NCBI GenBank assembly: GCA_938040095.1
Contig: CALHXF010000032.1
Span: forward strand, 1-46,745
Origin: an uncultured Caulobacterales bacterium
GTDB taxonomy: Bacteria > Pseudomonadota > Alphaproteobacteria > Caulobacterales > Maricaulaceae
Direction of reading: 5' to 3'
Length of the DNA stretch: 46,745 bases
The notes beneath the pieces were generated by a model, which was given only the letters and a program-made list of their open reading frames with translations, searched no databases and was not told where the DNA came from. Shown here piece after piece: positions 8,397 through 16,722 of the stretch; within the stretch, counting starts at the first letter, position 1, and each line of letters starts with the position of its first letter. Position numbers and translations under genes: made by a program.

Positions 8397-10774
8397 TATT
8401 TGACCTTTAACTCTACGGATTTCGTATTCGTAGAACTATTCCCGACCATGATGTCAAAGTCACCAGGCTCCACGACGCGATCCATGTTGATGTCGTAGAA
8501 GCGAAGGGCTTCGGGGCCGACATCAAATGCAACAGTCTTCGTTTCGCCTGCGGCCAAAGACACGCGTTCAAACCCTTTCAATTCTTTGACGGGACGGGTC
8601 ACAGAACTGAACTTGTCTCGAACATACATTTGAACGATTTCGTCACCTGCGACGTCTCCGGTGTTGGACACGGTAACAGAAACTGTCGTTTGTCCATCAA
8701 TGCCAATGATTGGTTTGCTTAGTGTGGGGTCGCTAACCTCAAAGCTCGTGTAGCTCAATCCATGACCAAAGGCGTAGAGAGGGCCTGCGTCACCAAATGC
8801 ATAACCACGACGGGCCGTTGGTTTATGATTATAGAACGCTGGAATTTGACCGACAGTGTGCGGAACGCTGACAGGCATCTTTCCTGATGGATTGATGTCT
8901 CCGAACAAAATGTCGGCCACCGCTGTCCCAGTTTCTTGTCCCAAAATCCAACCGTATAGAATTGCATCTAAATGGGTCTCGACATTGGTGAGGGCGAGCG
9001 GACGACCTGAAATAATGACGCCAACAGTAGGCTTGTTTAGAGCCCCAATGGCTTCAACGAGTTCTTTTTGTTCGCCAATTAATGTGATGTCATTCCGATC
9101 ACCTGGATGCGTTTCGGACCACGCTTCGCGTGATGTGGACTCATCGCCACCGATAGCTAGGATAATCAAATCGGCCGTTTTTGCTATCTCGACAGCTTTT
9201 TTGATATCACGTCGGTTTTGTTCAGGATCTATGAGATTGACTTTGTCATCCCACCAAGACCGGTTGTCCGTCAAAGTGACGCCTTGCGCATGAACAACGG
9301 AGGCATTTTGTCCGACTTCTGTTTTAATGCCATCTAGGATCGAGATCGTTTGTTTCGGTTCATCAGAATACCCGCCTAATACTGTGATGGCGGCATTGGG
9401 TCCTATGACGGCGATCCGTTTATACTTTGATTGTGAGAGCGGAAGAATACCGTCATTTTTCAGAAGGACTGGCGCTTTTTGCGCCGCTTCTAACGCGATG
9501 GCACGGGCTTCAGCATTTCCTGTAATTTCGGTTGCATAGGCTGCGTCCGCATAGGGTGTTTCGAAAACACGACCGCGCTCTTTCATCTCCAAAACACGCC
9601 CAACGGCTTGGTCAACATGCGCGATGTCGTATTCACCAGATTCTATGCTGTCCTTGAGCGCATAAAAGGCAACGCCATCGGGAAGTTCAAGGTCAACACC
9701 AGAGCGGAGGCTCAAGGCGCCCGCTTCGCTAATATTTTCGACGATACCATGGCGTTTTTCGAGTTCGTTGATTGCAAAATAATCTGCAACGACAGCGCCA
9801 TCAAACCCCCATTCATCTCGAAGTACGTCATTTAAAAGCCAGCTATTGGCATGGGACGGTATGCCGTTGATCTCATTGTAAGAGGCCATAACGCTGGCGG
9901 CGTTCGCTTCTTTGACAGCGGCTTCGAAGGGTGGGAAGAAAACTTCATATAGATTTCGCTCTGACAAATGAGCTGGGCCGACATTCATACCGGCTTCCGG
10001 TTGTCCGTGACCTGTCATATGTTTCAGCGTTGTTAGGACTTTATCATCTGCGATTGGGAAACCGTCGCCTTGAAAGCCTTTTACAGCAGCGACGCCCATA
10101 CGGCTTACGAGGTAAGGGTCTTCACCGAATGTTTCTTCGATACGGCCCCATCTTGGGTCAAGCGCAACATCGACAACGGGGGACAATACGTGATGTATGC
10201 CGCGGGCGCGGATTTCTCGGGCTGTGATTGCGTAAATGCGTTCCGTAAGTTCGACATCAAATGTTGAGGCAATCGCGATAGATTGTGGAAAGCTTGTGGC
10301 TTGATAAGCTTGATACCCGTGAAGCCCTTCTTCGTGAAAGAGTGTTGGAATGCCCAAACGTGTATTCTCAATGTGCCACTTTTGGATGTCATTGACGAGT
10401 GCAACTGTATTGGCGGGATTACGGCCCGTCATTGAACGGACGACGGTCGAGTCATTTACGTCTTTGCGTTCAATCTCCGCTTCCATGCCCTGCGTGTCTT
10501 GGGGGCGAGCATAGCAACCAATACCATTTGGGTGGATTTTCGCCATCTCCTCGGGCTGGAAGTCGCCTTGCGGGTCGAGGAAGTCACCTTTCTTGAGCCA
10601 GACGCATGAAATTTGCGCGAGTTTTTCGTCAAGAGTCATCGACTGGATAATGCCTTCAACACGAGGGCTAAAGGTTTGACGGTCAATTTTGGAACTGGTG
10701 TCAGATTGGGATGGGGCGCATCCAGAGGCGATTAGTAGTGCCGAAATTGATGCGCAAAGTAATAGTTTTTTCAT
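8396..10774 (-). CDS. Glycoside hydrolase family 3 lipoprotein (beta-xylosidase or beta-glucosidase)
   Basis: The ORF track gives 893 aa, but the start is almost certainly the ATG at 10774 (792 aa), where MKKLLLCASISALLIASGC gives a lipoprotein signal with Cys19. The longer version would run through the divergent LacI gene. The GH3 domain includes HEEGLHGYQ (about 148-154), the substrate-binding Lys-His (251-252) and the putative nucleophile Asp331 in FDGAVVADY. The second GH3 domain follows, then a C-terminal fibronectin-III-like domain (VSVTVSNTGDVAGDEIVQMYV). The enzyme probably works in the periplasm or on the outer membrane, cleaving beta-linked oligosaccharides. Its operon with xylB and xylA suggests xylo-oligosaccharides; beta-glucosidase is the alternative. 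A LacI-type operator lies about 50 bp upstream. Confidence 0.92.
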   Translation of the reverse strand: MKKLLLCASISALLIASGCAPSQSDTSSKIDRQTFSPRVEGIIQSMTLDEKLAQISCVWLKKGDFLDPQGDFQPEEMAKIHPNGIGCYARPQDTQGMEAEIERKDVNDSTVVRSMTGRNPANTVALVNDIQKWHIENTRLGIPTLFHEEGLHGYQAYQATSFPQSIAIASTFDVELTERIYAITAREIRARGIHHVLSPVVDVALDPRWGRIEETFGEDPYLVSRMGVAAVKGFQGDGFPIADDKVLTTLKHMTGHGQPEAGMNVGPAHLSERNLYEVFFPPFEAAVKEANAASVMASYNEINGIPSHANSWLLNDVLRDEWGFDGAVVADYFAINELEKRHGIVENISEAGALSLRSGVDLELPDGVAFYALKDSIESGEYDIAHVDQAVGRVLEMKERGRVFETPYADAAYATEITGNAEARAIALEAAQKAPVLLKNDGILPLSQSKYKRIAVIGPNAAITVLGGYSDEPKQTISILDGIKTEVGQNASVVHAQGVTLTDNRSWWDDKVNLIDPEQNRRDIKKAVEIAKTADLIILAIGGDESTSREAWSETHPGDRNDITLIGEQKELVEAIGALNKPTVGVIISGRPLALTNVETHLDAILYGWILGQETGTAVADILFGDINPSGKMPVSVPHTVGQIPAFYNHKPTARRGYAFGDAGPLYAFGHGLSYTSFEVSDPTLSKPIIGIDGQTTVSVTVSNTGDVAGDEIVQMYVRDKFSSVTRPVKELKGFERVSLAAGETKTVAFDVGPEALRFYDINMDRVVEPGDFDIMVGNSSTNTKSVELKVK

Positions 10775-10824
10775 AGCGGTCATCCCATCGAGATTATTTG
10801 TCTTTGACAGCATTTGACAATTGA

Positions 10825-10838
10825 TGACAACGTTGTCA
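10825..10838. promoter_or_regulatory. LacI-type operator (site 1), perfect 14-bp palindrome
   Basis: TGACAACGTTGTCA is its own reverse complement, with the central CG typical of LacI-family operators. On the minus strand it begins with TTGACA, a consensus -35 hexamer for the GH3-xylB-xylA operon; a weak TCAAAT -10 follows after 16 bp. The site sits in the intergenic region between the GH3 lipoprotein gene and the divergent lacI gene, so it could control both. Further TTTGACA half-sites occur just to the left (10803 and 10813). Confidence 0.8.
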
Positions 10839-10907
10839 AACTGAATCTTATATTCTTCGATGCGCGTTGTGATAGTGCGACCTGTAGATCGTAAGGGAGA
10901 GTTGATT

Positions 10908-11903
10908 TTGCCAACCATCATTGATGTCGCCCGAGAAGCGGGCGTATCCTTCAAAACTGTGAGCCGTGTGTTTACGGGCGAAGCCAATGTGCGACCAGAG
11001 ACGCGGGACAAGGTCCGGGCAGCCGCGGCAAGGATCGGATATGAAGTCAATCCTGCCGCTCGGGCATTGCGGTCCAAAGCGCCCAGGCAAGTGGGGTTGT
11101 TACTAAGTAACCCCAGTCGCTCCTATTCGGAAACCACGCAAATCGGAGCATTATTAGCGACCCAGAAGCTCGGCTCACAATTGGTCATTCTTGAAGATTT
11201 GGAAGCTTTGAAGGCTTTCGGAGACCTAAAAGGCGTTGTGGCTTGCCCGCCTTTATCAAATGACCCGTTTGTTACGGCCTATCTTCAGGCATCAGGGCAA
11301 CCCTTTGTTCGTGTCGGGGCGGAGCGTATTAGTGATGCAGGAGATAAAATCGGAATAGATGATCGTCTCGCGGCTCGTGAGATGACAGAGTACTTGATTG
11401 GGCTTGGGCATGAGCGGATCGGATTTATTGAGGGCGACCCTCTATTTGACATCTCTCGACGACGGAAGGCGGGCTTTGAAGATGCGATGTCCCATGCAAT
11501 GTGTTCTGATCAAATGCAGATCATAAGTGGCTCGTTTTCATATCAATCAGGTTTGACTGCGTCTGAGACGCTCCTGTCGAGAAGAGATCGCCCAACGGCC
11601 ATCTTTGCAGCAAATGATGAAATGGCATCTGCCTGTCTGGCTGTCGCATATAAACGTAATTTGCGTGTGCCAGAGCAATTAAGTGTAGTTGGCTTTGATG
11701 ACTCGCCCGTTTCTCGTGCGATATATCCTGCGCTCACGACAGTTAGGCAGGGCTTGCAAGAGCTTGTGAGTGATGCATTTGTACTTTTATCTAACCGACT
11801 TGGCGGTGATGACGCCCCGTTTTATGACATTATCCACCAACATGACCTCATAATTCGCGATTCTGCTGGTCCACCCGAGGAGGAAATGACCAGAAACGAT
11901 TGA
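10908..11903 (+). CDS. LacI-family transcriptional regulator (sugar catabolism)
   Basis: The ORF track starts at 10860, but the helix-turn-helix normally begins within a few residues of the N-terminus. A TTG at 10908 (giving MPTIIDVAREAGVSF) has an AAGGGAGA Shine-Dalgarno at 10893-10900, 7 bp away, so I prefer it (331 aa). The HTH GVSFKTVSRVFTG and the hinge helix NPAARALRSK are followed by a periplasmic-binding-protein-like effector domain (about 60-320) with PTAIFAANDEMA and VVGFDDSPVSR. It diverges from the GH3-xylB-xylA operon and precedes a sugar porter; near-identical operators flank it on both sides. It likely represses both units until a sugar binds. The effector is unknown, with xylose or glucose plausible. 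Confidence 0.9.
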   Translation: MPTIIDVAREAGVSFKTVSRVFTGEANVRPETRDKVRAAAARIGYEVNPAARALRSKAPRQVGLLLSNPSRSYSETTQIGALLATQKLGSQLVILEDLEALKAFGDLKGVVACPPLSNDPFVTAYLQASGQPFVRVGAERISDAGDKIGIDDRLAAREMTEYLIGLGHERIGFIEGDPLFDISRRRKAGFEDAMSHAMCSDQMQIISGSFSYQSGLTASETLLSRRDRPTAIFAANDEMASACLAVAYKRNLRVPEQLSVVGFDDSPVSRAIYPALTTVRQGLQELVSDAFVLLSNRLGGDDAPFYDIIHQHDLIIRDSAGPPEEEMTRND

Positions 11904-11914
11904 CACCGCTGTCA
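11901..11914. promoter_or_regulatory. LacI-type operator (site 2) before the sugar porter
   Basis: TGACACCGCTGTCA matches site 1 in both TGACA/TGTCA arms and the central CG, with one asymmetric pair inside. Its first three bases are the TGA stop codon of the preceding lacI gene. With the base before it, it contains TTGACA, and a CATAAT hexamer overlaps the right edge (11913-11918). It lies 64 bp upstream of the MFS start. Confidence 0.72.
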
Positions 11915-11977
11915 TAATGCCAAAAAGCTAAGTTAGAAGACCCGCTAGACGGGCGAGAAAATGTAAGGGGAACGGCT

Positions 11978-13402
11978 ATGGCCGAAATTATTGAAGAGCA
12001 AAACACGGTGAATACTCGCTTTATTTTGCTGATTACGATTGTCGCAACATTGGGCGGCTTCTTGTTTGGCTTTGACTCCGCCGTTGTCAACGGAACTGTT
12101 GATGGACTTCAACAAGCGTTTAACTCTGATAGTGTCGGGACGGGCTTCTCTGTTTCTTCCATGCTTCTCGGTTCAGCTTTTGGCGCGTTCTTTGCCGGTT
12201 GGCTAGCTGATACATTTGGACGTCGCAAGATGCTAATGGTCGCGGCTGTGTTATTCATTATTTCGGCTTGGGGTTCGGGCATTGCTGGATCGCCTGGAGC
12301 TTTCATCTTTTATCGTATCATTGGCGGTCTCGCAGTTGGCGCGGCGTCCGTTATGGCTCCAGCCTATATTTCAGAGATTGCGCCAGCGGAAACACGCGGG
12401 CGCCTGACGTCGATCCAACAAGTTGCGATTGTTGTTGGGTTAACACTCGCTTTCATCTCAAATTATTTTCTCGCTAAATTTGCTGGCGGTTCGACCGCAG
12501 AATTTTGGGGCGGATTTCAGACATGGCGCTGGATGTTCTGGATGGAATTGATTCCAGCCTTTTTGTTCTTGGGTCTGTTGTTTTTCATCCCGAAATCACC
12601 GCGCTTCTCAATGCTTAAGGATGATGAAGTCGATGCGAAAGCAACATTGCTGAAGTTGTTCGGTGATCCAAAAGCCTCTCGTAAGGTTCAGGAAATCAAG
12701 GACTCACTTCAAAACGACCACAAACCTACCCTTGGGGATGTAATGTCCAAAGATGGCGATAAGAGCTTTCTTTTTCGCGGGATCGTTTGGGTCGGTATCG
12801 GCTTGGCGATGTTCCAGCAACTCGTCGGTATTAACGTGGTATTCTATTACGGTGCTGTGCTCTGGCAGGCCGTTGGCTTTACGGAAAGCGATGCGTTGCT
12901 GATTAATGTGATGTCTGGCGTTTTGTCCATTGCTGCTGTTATGGTGACTTTGATGACGATCGATCGCATTGGACGTAAGCCTTTCTTGGTTTGGGGTTCT
13001 GTCGGAATGGCCATTTCTTTGGTCCTTGTGGCTTTTGCTTTCTCACAAGGTACACTCAACGCAGAAGGTACTTTGCAGCTCCCAGGTAAAATGGGCTTAG
13101 TCGCCTTGATCGCCGCAAACGCTTACGTTGTTTGTTTCAACATGAGTTGGGGTCCTGTGATGTGGGTTATGTTGGGCGAAATGTTCCCGAACCAAATTCG
13201 CGGTTCAGGCTTGGCTATCGCAGGTCTTGCGCAATGGTTTACCAACTTCGCGATTACATTGACCTTCCCAATCTTCTTGGCAGGCATTGGCCTTGCAGCC
13301 GCCTATAGCATTTATGCTGCATTTGCACTGATCTCAGTCTTCTTCGTGCTTTGGTTCGTGAAGGAAACGAAGGGCAAAGAGCTTGAGGATATGACAGGTT
13401 AA
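11978..13402 (+). CDS. MFS sugar porter (sugar:H+ symporter family)
   Basis: This 474-residue protein has about 12 predicted membrane helices and the sugar-porter signatures GFLFGFDSAVVNGTVDGL (helix 1), ADTFGRRKM after helix 2, RIIGGLAVGAASVMAPAYISEIAP (helix 4), PKSPRF near helix 6, FYYGAVLW in helix 7 and RIGRKPFLVWG in the second half. It belongs to the XylE/GalP-type branch that brings monosaccharides across the inner membrane with protons. Context (xylA/xylB on one side, Entner-Doudoroff genes on the other) suggests xylose and/or glucose, which sequence alone cannot decide. It follows lacI by 74 bp with an operator in between. Confidence 0.93.
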   Translation: MAEIIEEQNTVNTRFILLITIVATLGGFLFGFDSAVVNGTVDGLQQAFNSDSVGTGFSVSSMLLGSAFGAFFAGWLADTFGRRKMLMVAAVLFIISAWGSGIAGSPGAFIFYRIIGGLAVGAASVMAPAYISEIAPAETRGRLTSIQQVAIVVGLTLAFISNYFLAKFAGGSTAEFWGGFQTWRWMFWMELIPAFLFLGLLFFIPKSPRFSMLKDDEVDAKATLLKLFGDPKASRKVQEIKDSLQNDHKPTLGDVMSKDGDKSFLFRGIVWVGIGLAMFQQLVGINVVFYYGAVLWQAVGFTESDALLINVMSGVLSIAAVMVTLMTIDRIGRKPFLVWGSVGMAISLVLVAFAFSQGTLNAEGTLQLPGKMGLVALIAANAYVVCFNMSWGPVMWVMLGEMFPNQIRGSGLAIAGLAQWFTNFAITLTFPIFLAGIGLAAAYSIYAAFALISVFFVLWFVKETKGKELEDMTG

Positions 13403-13940
13403 GCCTGAACTTATTCACCACTGGAAAATTGGTTAGCCCTAATTGGGCTGACCATTCTGGACATCGTTTTGTTTAAAGGTGTGTCGGAATGTGAGACGGG
13501 TTTTCTTTGATTTTTTTGAGCTTCTCAAGTTTCTCAAAATTGGGCTAGTCGACTACGAATTTTAATACTAAAGAGGCCATATGGTAACTATAGCTAAACA
13601 GCTTTTTTTGGCGTTCGTTTTGCTTCTTTTGGTCCTCCTCGGGCTTTAAGCGCTTTACAGAACTGCATTTATTCGACGCGATTTTTCACGTCGATTTGAT
13701 CTATAGTGCGTTTTTTTTATTTGAATTTTGTGTTTTCGGTCTCCCTTTAGGTCAAAGAGCACTTGAAATGCACCGAGTTCCATCGCGTTGCTTCATTTTG
13801 CGCGGTTCACAACGAATGTAATTTGAAAGTGTTCGCTGGGCTTCCTTAGTCCACAGCTTTTGAAACTGCTTTCATCACAAGTTATTCGATCTGCCATGAT
13901 AATGGCTTCGAGCCATTTTTGTAAATTCAAGGGATATACC
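13403..13940. other. 538-bp intergenic region between the sugar porter and the second GH3 gene
   Basis: This is the longest non-coding stretch of the window apart from the pseudogene. It holds a 9-bp hairpin GGTTAGCCC/GGGCTGACC at 13431-13453 that has no T-run after it (one G-T pair), a 22-codon hydrophobic small ORF at 13581-13649, an 8-bp palindrome AAGCGCTT at 13648-13655 and a T8 tract at about 13711-13718. The right-hand 200 bases show nothing further I can support. The ORF-track start at 13860 for the GH3 gene is an upstream in-frame extension. Confidence 0.5.
13581..13649 (+). CDS. Small hydrophobic ORF, 22 aa (putative membrane peptide)
   Basis: This ORF is too short for the track. 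ATG at 13581 is preceded by AAGAGG (13571-13576), a good Shine-Dalgarno at 4-bp spacing. It encodes MVTIAKQLF followed by a run of Leu, Val, Phe and Ala ending LLGL, then TAA. One lysine and one glutamine near the N-terminus precede about 15 consecutive apolar residues, the pattern of a single-helix membrane micropeptide. Alternatively it is a leader peptide for the GH3 gene that starts 291 bp downstream. The ribosome site and clean hydrophobic composition argue against chance, but there is no family evidence. Function unknown. Confidence 0.45.
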   Translation: MVTIAKQLFLAFVLLLLVLLGL

Positions 13941-16496
13941 ATGATACGGACTCTCGCTCTAAAATCTGTTTCAATACTCGCGGTCACGGCCTTGCTGGGT
14001 GCCTGCTCAAATTCATCTGACCAGCCTGACGCTAAAACGCAAAACAAAGAAGTTCGAGCGCCAGGCACTGTTGATCCCTCGATTTGGCCAAAATTGGAAA
14101 GCCCTGTTGGTTTGGATGCAGCTATGGAATCTCGCATCACCAATATTATGGCGCAGATGACATTGGCCCAAAAAGTCGGACAGATTATCCAGGCTGACAT
14201 TGGGTCGATTACACCAGAAGATTTGAAAACTTATCCATTGGGCTCCATTTTGAATGGCGGTAATTCAGCCCCAAATGGTGATAATCGTTCTCCTGCATCT
14301 GCATGGGTTAAGCTTGCAGACGAATTCTATGAGGCTTCGAAAGAGGCATATGGCGATGATCTATTTATTCCGATGATTTGGGGTACGGATGCGGTTCATG
14401 GACATAACAATGTTCCTGGAGCGACAGTATTTCCCCATAATATTGGCCTCGGGGCGACCCGTAATCCAGCTCTTCTGGGGAAAATCGGGGCCGTCACCGC
14501 TCAAGAAATCCGAGTGGGCGCGCAGGAATGGACCTTTGCTCCAACCCTCGCTGTTGTTCGAGATGATCGTTGGGGGCGGACATATGAAGGCTATTCTGAA
14601 AACCCAGAAGTAACGGCCTCATACGCGGGCGAACTTATCCGTGGTATTCAAGGCGACGTTGGTTCGAGTGATTGGCTGACTGGCGATCATGTCATTGCGA
14701 CAGCTAAACACTTCTTGGCCGATGGTGGTACCAACCAAGGGCGGGATCAGGGCGACTCAATTGAAACAGAGTTAGAAATTCGTGATATTCACGGGGCGGG
14801 TTATCCGCCAGCGCTAGAAGCTGGCGTGCAATCTGTGATGGCGAGCTTTTCGTCTTGGCAGGGTAAAAAACTCACAGGCCACAAAGGCTTGTTGACTGAT
14901 GTGCTCAAAGGTCAAATGGGATTTGACGGCTTTATCGTCGGTGACTGGAATGCGCACGGTCAGCTTGACAGTTGTACCAATACAGATTGCCCTGAAGCCC
15001 TTCATGCTGGTCTTGATATGTTCATGGCTCCCGATAGTTGGAGAGGGCTTTTTGATACGACGCTGCAACAGGCTGAAGGCGGCGAAATCGATCTTGAACG
15101 TTTAGATGACGCCGTGCGACGTATCCTTCGCGTTAAATTGCGGGCAGGTTTATTCGAAGCAGGCAAACCCTCTACACGTGGCGTCGCAGGTCAGTATGAA
15201 TTACTCCAAGATCCCGCTTCTAAAGCCGTTGCACGTCAAGCCGTACGCGAATCCTTGGTGCTTCTGAAGAATGACGGTGTTCTTCCGCTCTCTAACGATG
15301 CAACTATTCTCGTTGCGGGTGATGGCGTCGACAATATTGGCAAACAATCTGGCGGTTGGACTCTATCTTGGCAGGGGACAGGGAATGAAAATAGTGACTT
15401 CCCCGGTGGCTCATCTTTTTTAGATGGTATTGAACGTCATCTCTCCAACGGTTCAGGTAAAGTTATTCAGGCAGATGCGACCGGAAGCTACACCGGCAAT
15501 CCTACGGTTGCTGTCGTTGTCTTTGGCGAAGACCCTTATGCTGAGTTTAAAGGTGATCGGGATACGCTTGCCTATAAGCCAGGTAATGACAGTGATCTCG
15601 ATCTGCTGAAGAAATTCCAGGCCGACGGCATTCCGACTGTGGCCGTATTCCTTTCTGGGCGTCCAATGTGGATTAACCGCGAATTAAACGCATCTAACGC
15701 ATTTGTTGCGGCTTGGTTACCCGGCTCCGAAGGCGGCTACGCGATGGACGTTCTTTTCGGTCAAACTGATGCGAGTGCGCCTGTCGATTTCAAAGGGACT
15801 TTGTCTTACTCTTGGCCGCGCACGGCTATTCAGACACCGCTGAACTATGATGACGAAAAATATGATCCGCTTTTCGCTTATGGTTATGGCTTGTCTTATG
15901 CGAATTCAAAACCCGTTGATCAGCTTCCTGAAGATGCGGGTATTGAATTATCTCAGAAGAATGAAAGCAATTTCTTTAAAGCGGGTAAGGCCGTTTTTCC
16001 TTGGGAAATGATAATTGGTGATGCTTCGGGCAAGACGACAGTCAAAACCTCGAAGGCGGATAGTCCTGGTGGTAATGTTAAGATTATTTCTGCTGATGAC
16101 GGTGTTCAGGAAAATATCCGAACTCTTGAGTTTACAGGCCCGGGACGATTTGAAATTCGAGGTACACCGATTGACCTTCGCCGTCAAAATACGGGCGATA
16201 TGGCTGTGTATCTACGTGTCCGACCGGAAGTTGCAGACGAAAGTAAAGCTGTTCGCCTAGGAGTAGATTGTGGTGGGACAACTTGCGATGTCGACAACAA
16301 ACTTTCAGATATATTGCAAAATACTAAGGTTGGAGAGTGGGCTGAAGTCTCAGTCAAGCTCTCCTGCATGGGCGATGCCTCCGCAATGGAATATGTCCGC
16401 GCACCTATTGTGATTGAGACGGACGGACCTGCGAAATTTAGTATTTCAGATGTCCGCTTGGTGGCAAATGAAGGCCAAGCGGTCTGTTTGGACTAA
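13941..16496 (+). CDS. Glycoside hydrolase family 3 lipoprotein, ExoP-like exo-beta-glucosidase
   Basis: The start is taken at ATG 13941 (851 aa), which has AAGGGA at 6-bp spacing and opens a lipoprotein signal with lipobox LLGAC (Cys22); the ORF-track start at 13860 adds 27 unlikely residues. The GH3 barrel contains IWGTDAVHGHNN, the Lys-His pair in ATAKHFLADGG (256-257) and the probable nucleophile Asp335 in FIVGDWNAHG. The second GH3 domain follows (VRESLVLLKNDGVLPL). The last 200 or so residues form an extra beta-rich domain, as in ExoP-type exo-1,3/1,4-beta-glucosidases. The enzyme should release glucose from beta-glucans outside the cytoplasm. It is flanked by the sugar porter and a LacI gene and followed by a clear terminator. 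Confidence 0.92.
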   Translation: MIRTLALKSVSILAVTALLGACSNSSDQPDAKTQNKEVRAPGTVDPSIWPKLESPVGLDAAMESRITNIMAQMTLAQKVGQIIQADIGSITPEDLKTYPLGSILNGGNSAPNGDNRSPASAWVKLADEFYEASKEAYGDDLFIPMIWGTDAVHGHNNVPGATVFPHNIGLGATRNPALLGKIGAVTAQEIRVGAQEWTFAPTLAVVRDDRWGRTYEGYSENPEVTASYAGELIRGIQGDVGSSDWLTGDHVIATAKHFLADGGTNQGRDQGDSIETELEIRDIHGAGYPPALEAGVQSVMASFSSWQGKKLTGHKGLLTDVLKGQMGFDGFIVGDWNAHGQLDSCTNTDCPEALHAGLDMFMAPDSWRGLFDTTLQQAEGGEIDLERLDDAVRRILRVKLRAGLFEAGKPSTRGVAGQYELLQDPASKAVARQAVRESLVLLKNDGVLPLSNDATILVAGDGVDNIGKQSGGWTLSWQGTGNENSDFPGGSSFLDGIERHLSNGSGKVIQADATGSYTGNPTVAVVVFGEDPYAEFKGDRDTLAYKPGNDSDLDLLKKFQADGIPTVAVFLSGRPMWINRELNASNAFVAAWLPGSEGGYAMDVLFGQTDASAPVDFKGTLSYSWPRTAIQTPLNYDDEKYDPLFAYGYGLSYANSKPVDQLPEDAGIELSQKNESNFFKAGKAVFPWEMIIGDASGKTTVKTSKADSPGGNVKIISADDGVQENIRTLEFTGPGRFEIRGTPIDLRRQNTGDMAVYLRVRPEVADESKAVRLGVDCGGTTCDVDNKLSDILQNTKVGEWAEVSVKLSCMGDASAMEYVRAPIVIETDGPAKFSISDVRLVANEGQAVCLD

Positions 16497-16522
16497 ATGG
16501 TTTTGGGTTGATAAGGTCCATC

Positions 16523-16555
16523 GCTCGTGATGCGCTTTGCGTCACGAGCCTTTTT
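16523..16555 (+). terminator. Intrinsic terminator after the second GH3 gene
   Basis: GCTCGTGA/TCACGAGC pair as an 8-bp stem, extendable inward by TGCG/TGCG with G-T pairs around a CTT loop. It is followed by C and TTTTT. It lies 26 bp beyond the GH3 stop codon and separates this gene from the downstream lacI. Confidence 0.85.
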
Positions 16556-16722
16556 ACGTCGAAAGAAAGCGATTTTTTAAAATACGACGACGTAAGTTTC
16601 GATGCAAAAGGGTGCCTTGCGAATAGCTGATAAACCCTTCATGGTATTCAAATATCACATGTTTAGAGAGATATAATCGATTCTAATATGAGTGAGTCGT
16701 TGAGCTGGGGGAGCCTTCAGAT

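Noticed and set aside
10803-10820. TTTGACA direct repeats left of operator 1 as a fourth operator
   Set aside because: They are direct, not inverted, half-sites; possibly a weak promoter or half-site, but not supportable as a separate operator.
10775-11077. 101-codon N-terminal extension of the first GH3 gene
   Set aside because: It overlaps the divergent LacI gene and its operator; the lipoprotein signal begins at 10774.
13431-13453. 9-bp hairpin after the sugar porter as a terminator
   Set aside because: The stem is good (one G-T pair) but no T-tract follows, so I describe it only within the intergenic entry.
13711-13718. T8 tract as the end of a terminator for the 22-codon ORF
   Set aside because: The only nearby hairpin (TCGACG/CGTCGA, 10-nt loop) ends about 20 bases before the T-run, too far to be an intrinsic terminator.
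16616-16690. 24-codon frame starting at a plus-strand ATG in the gap before the second lacI
   Set aside because: It has no Shine-Dalgarno and unremarkable composition.
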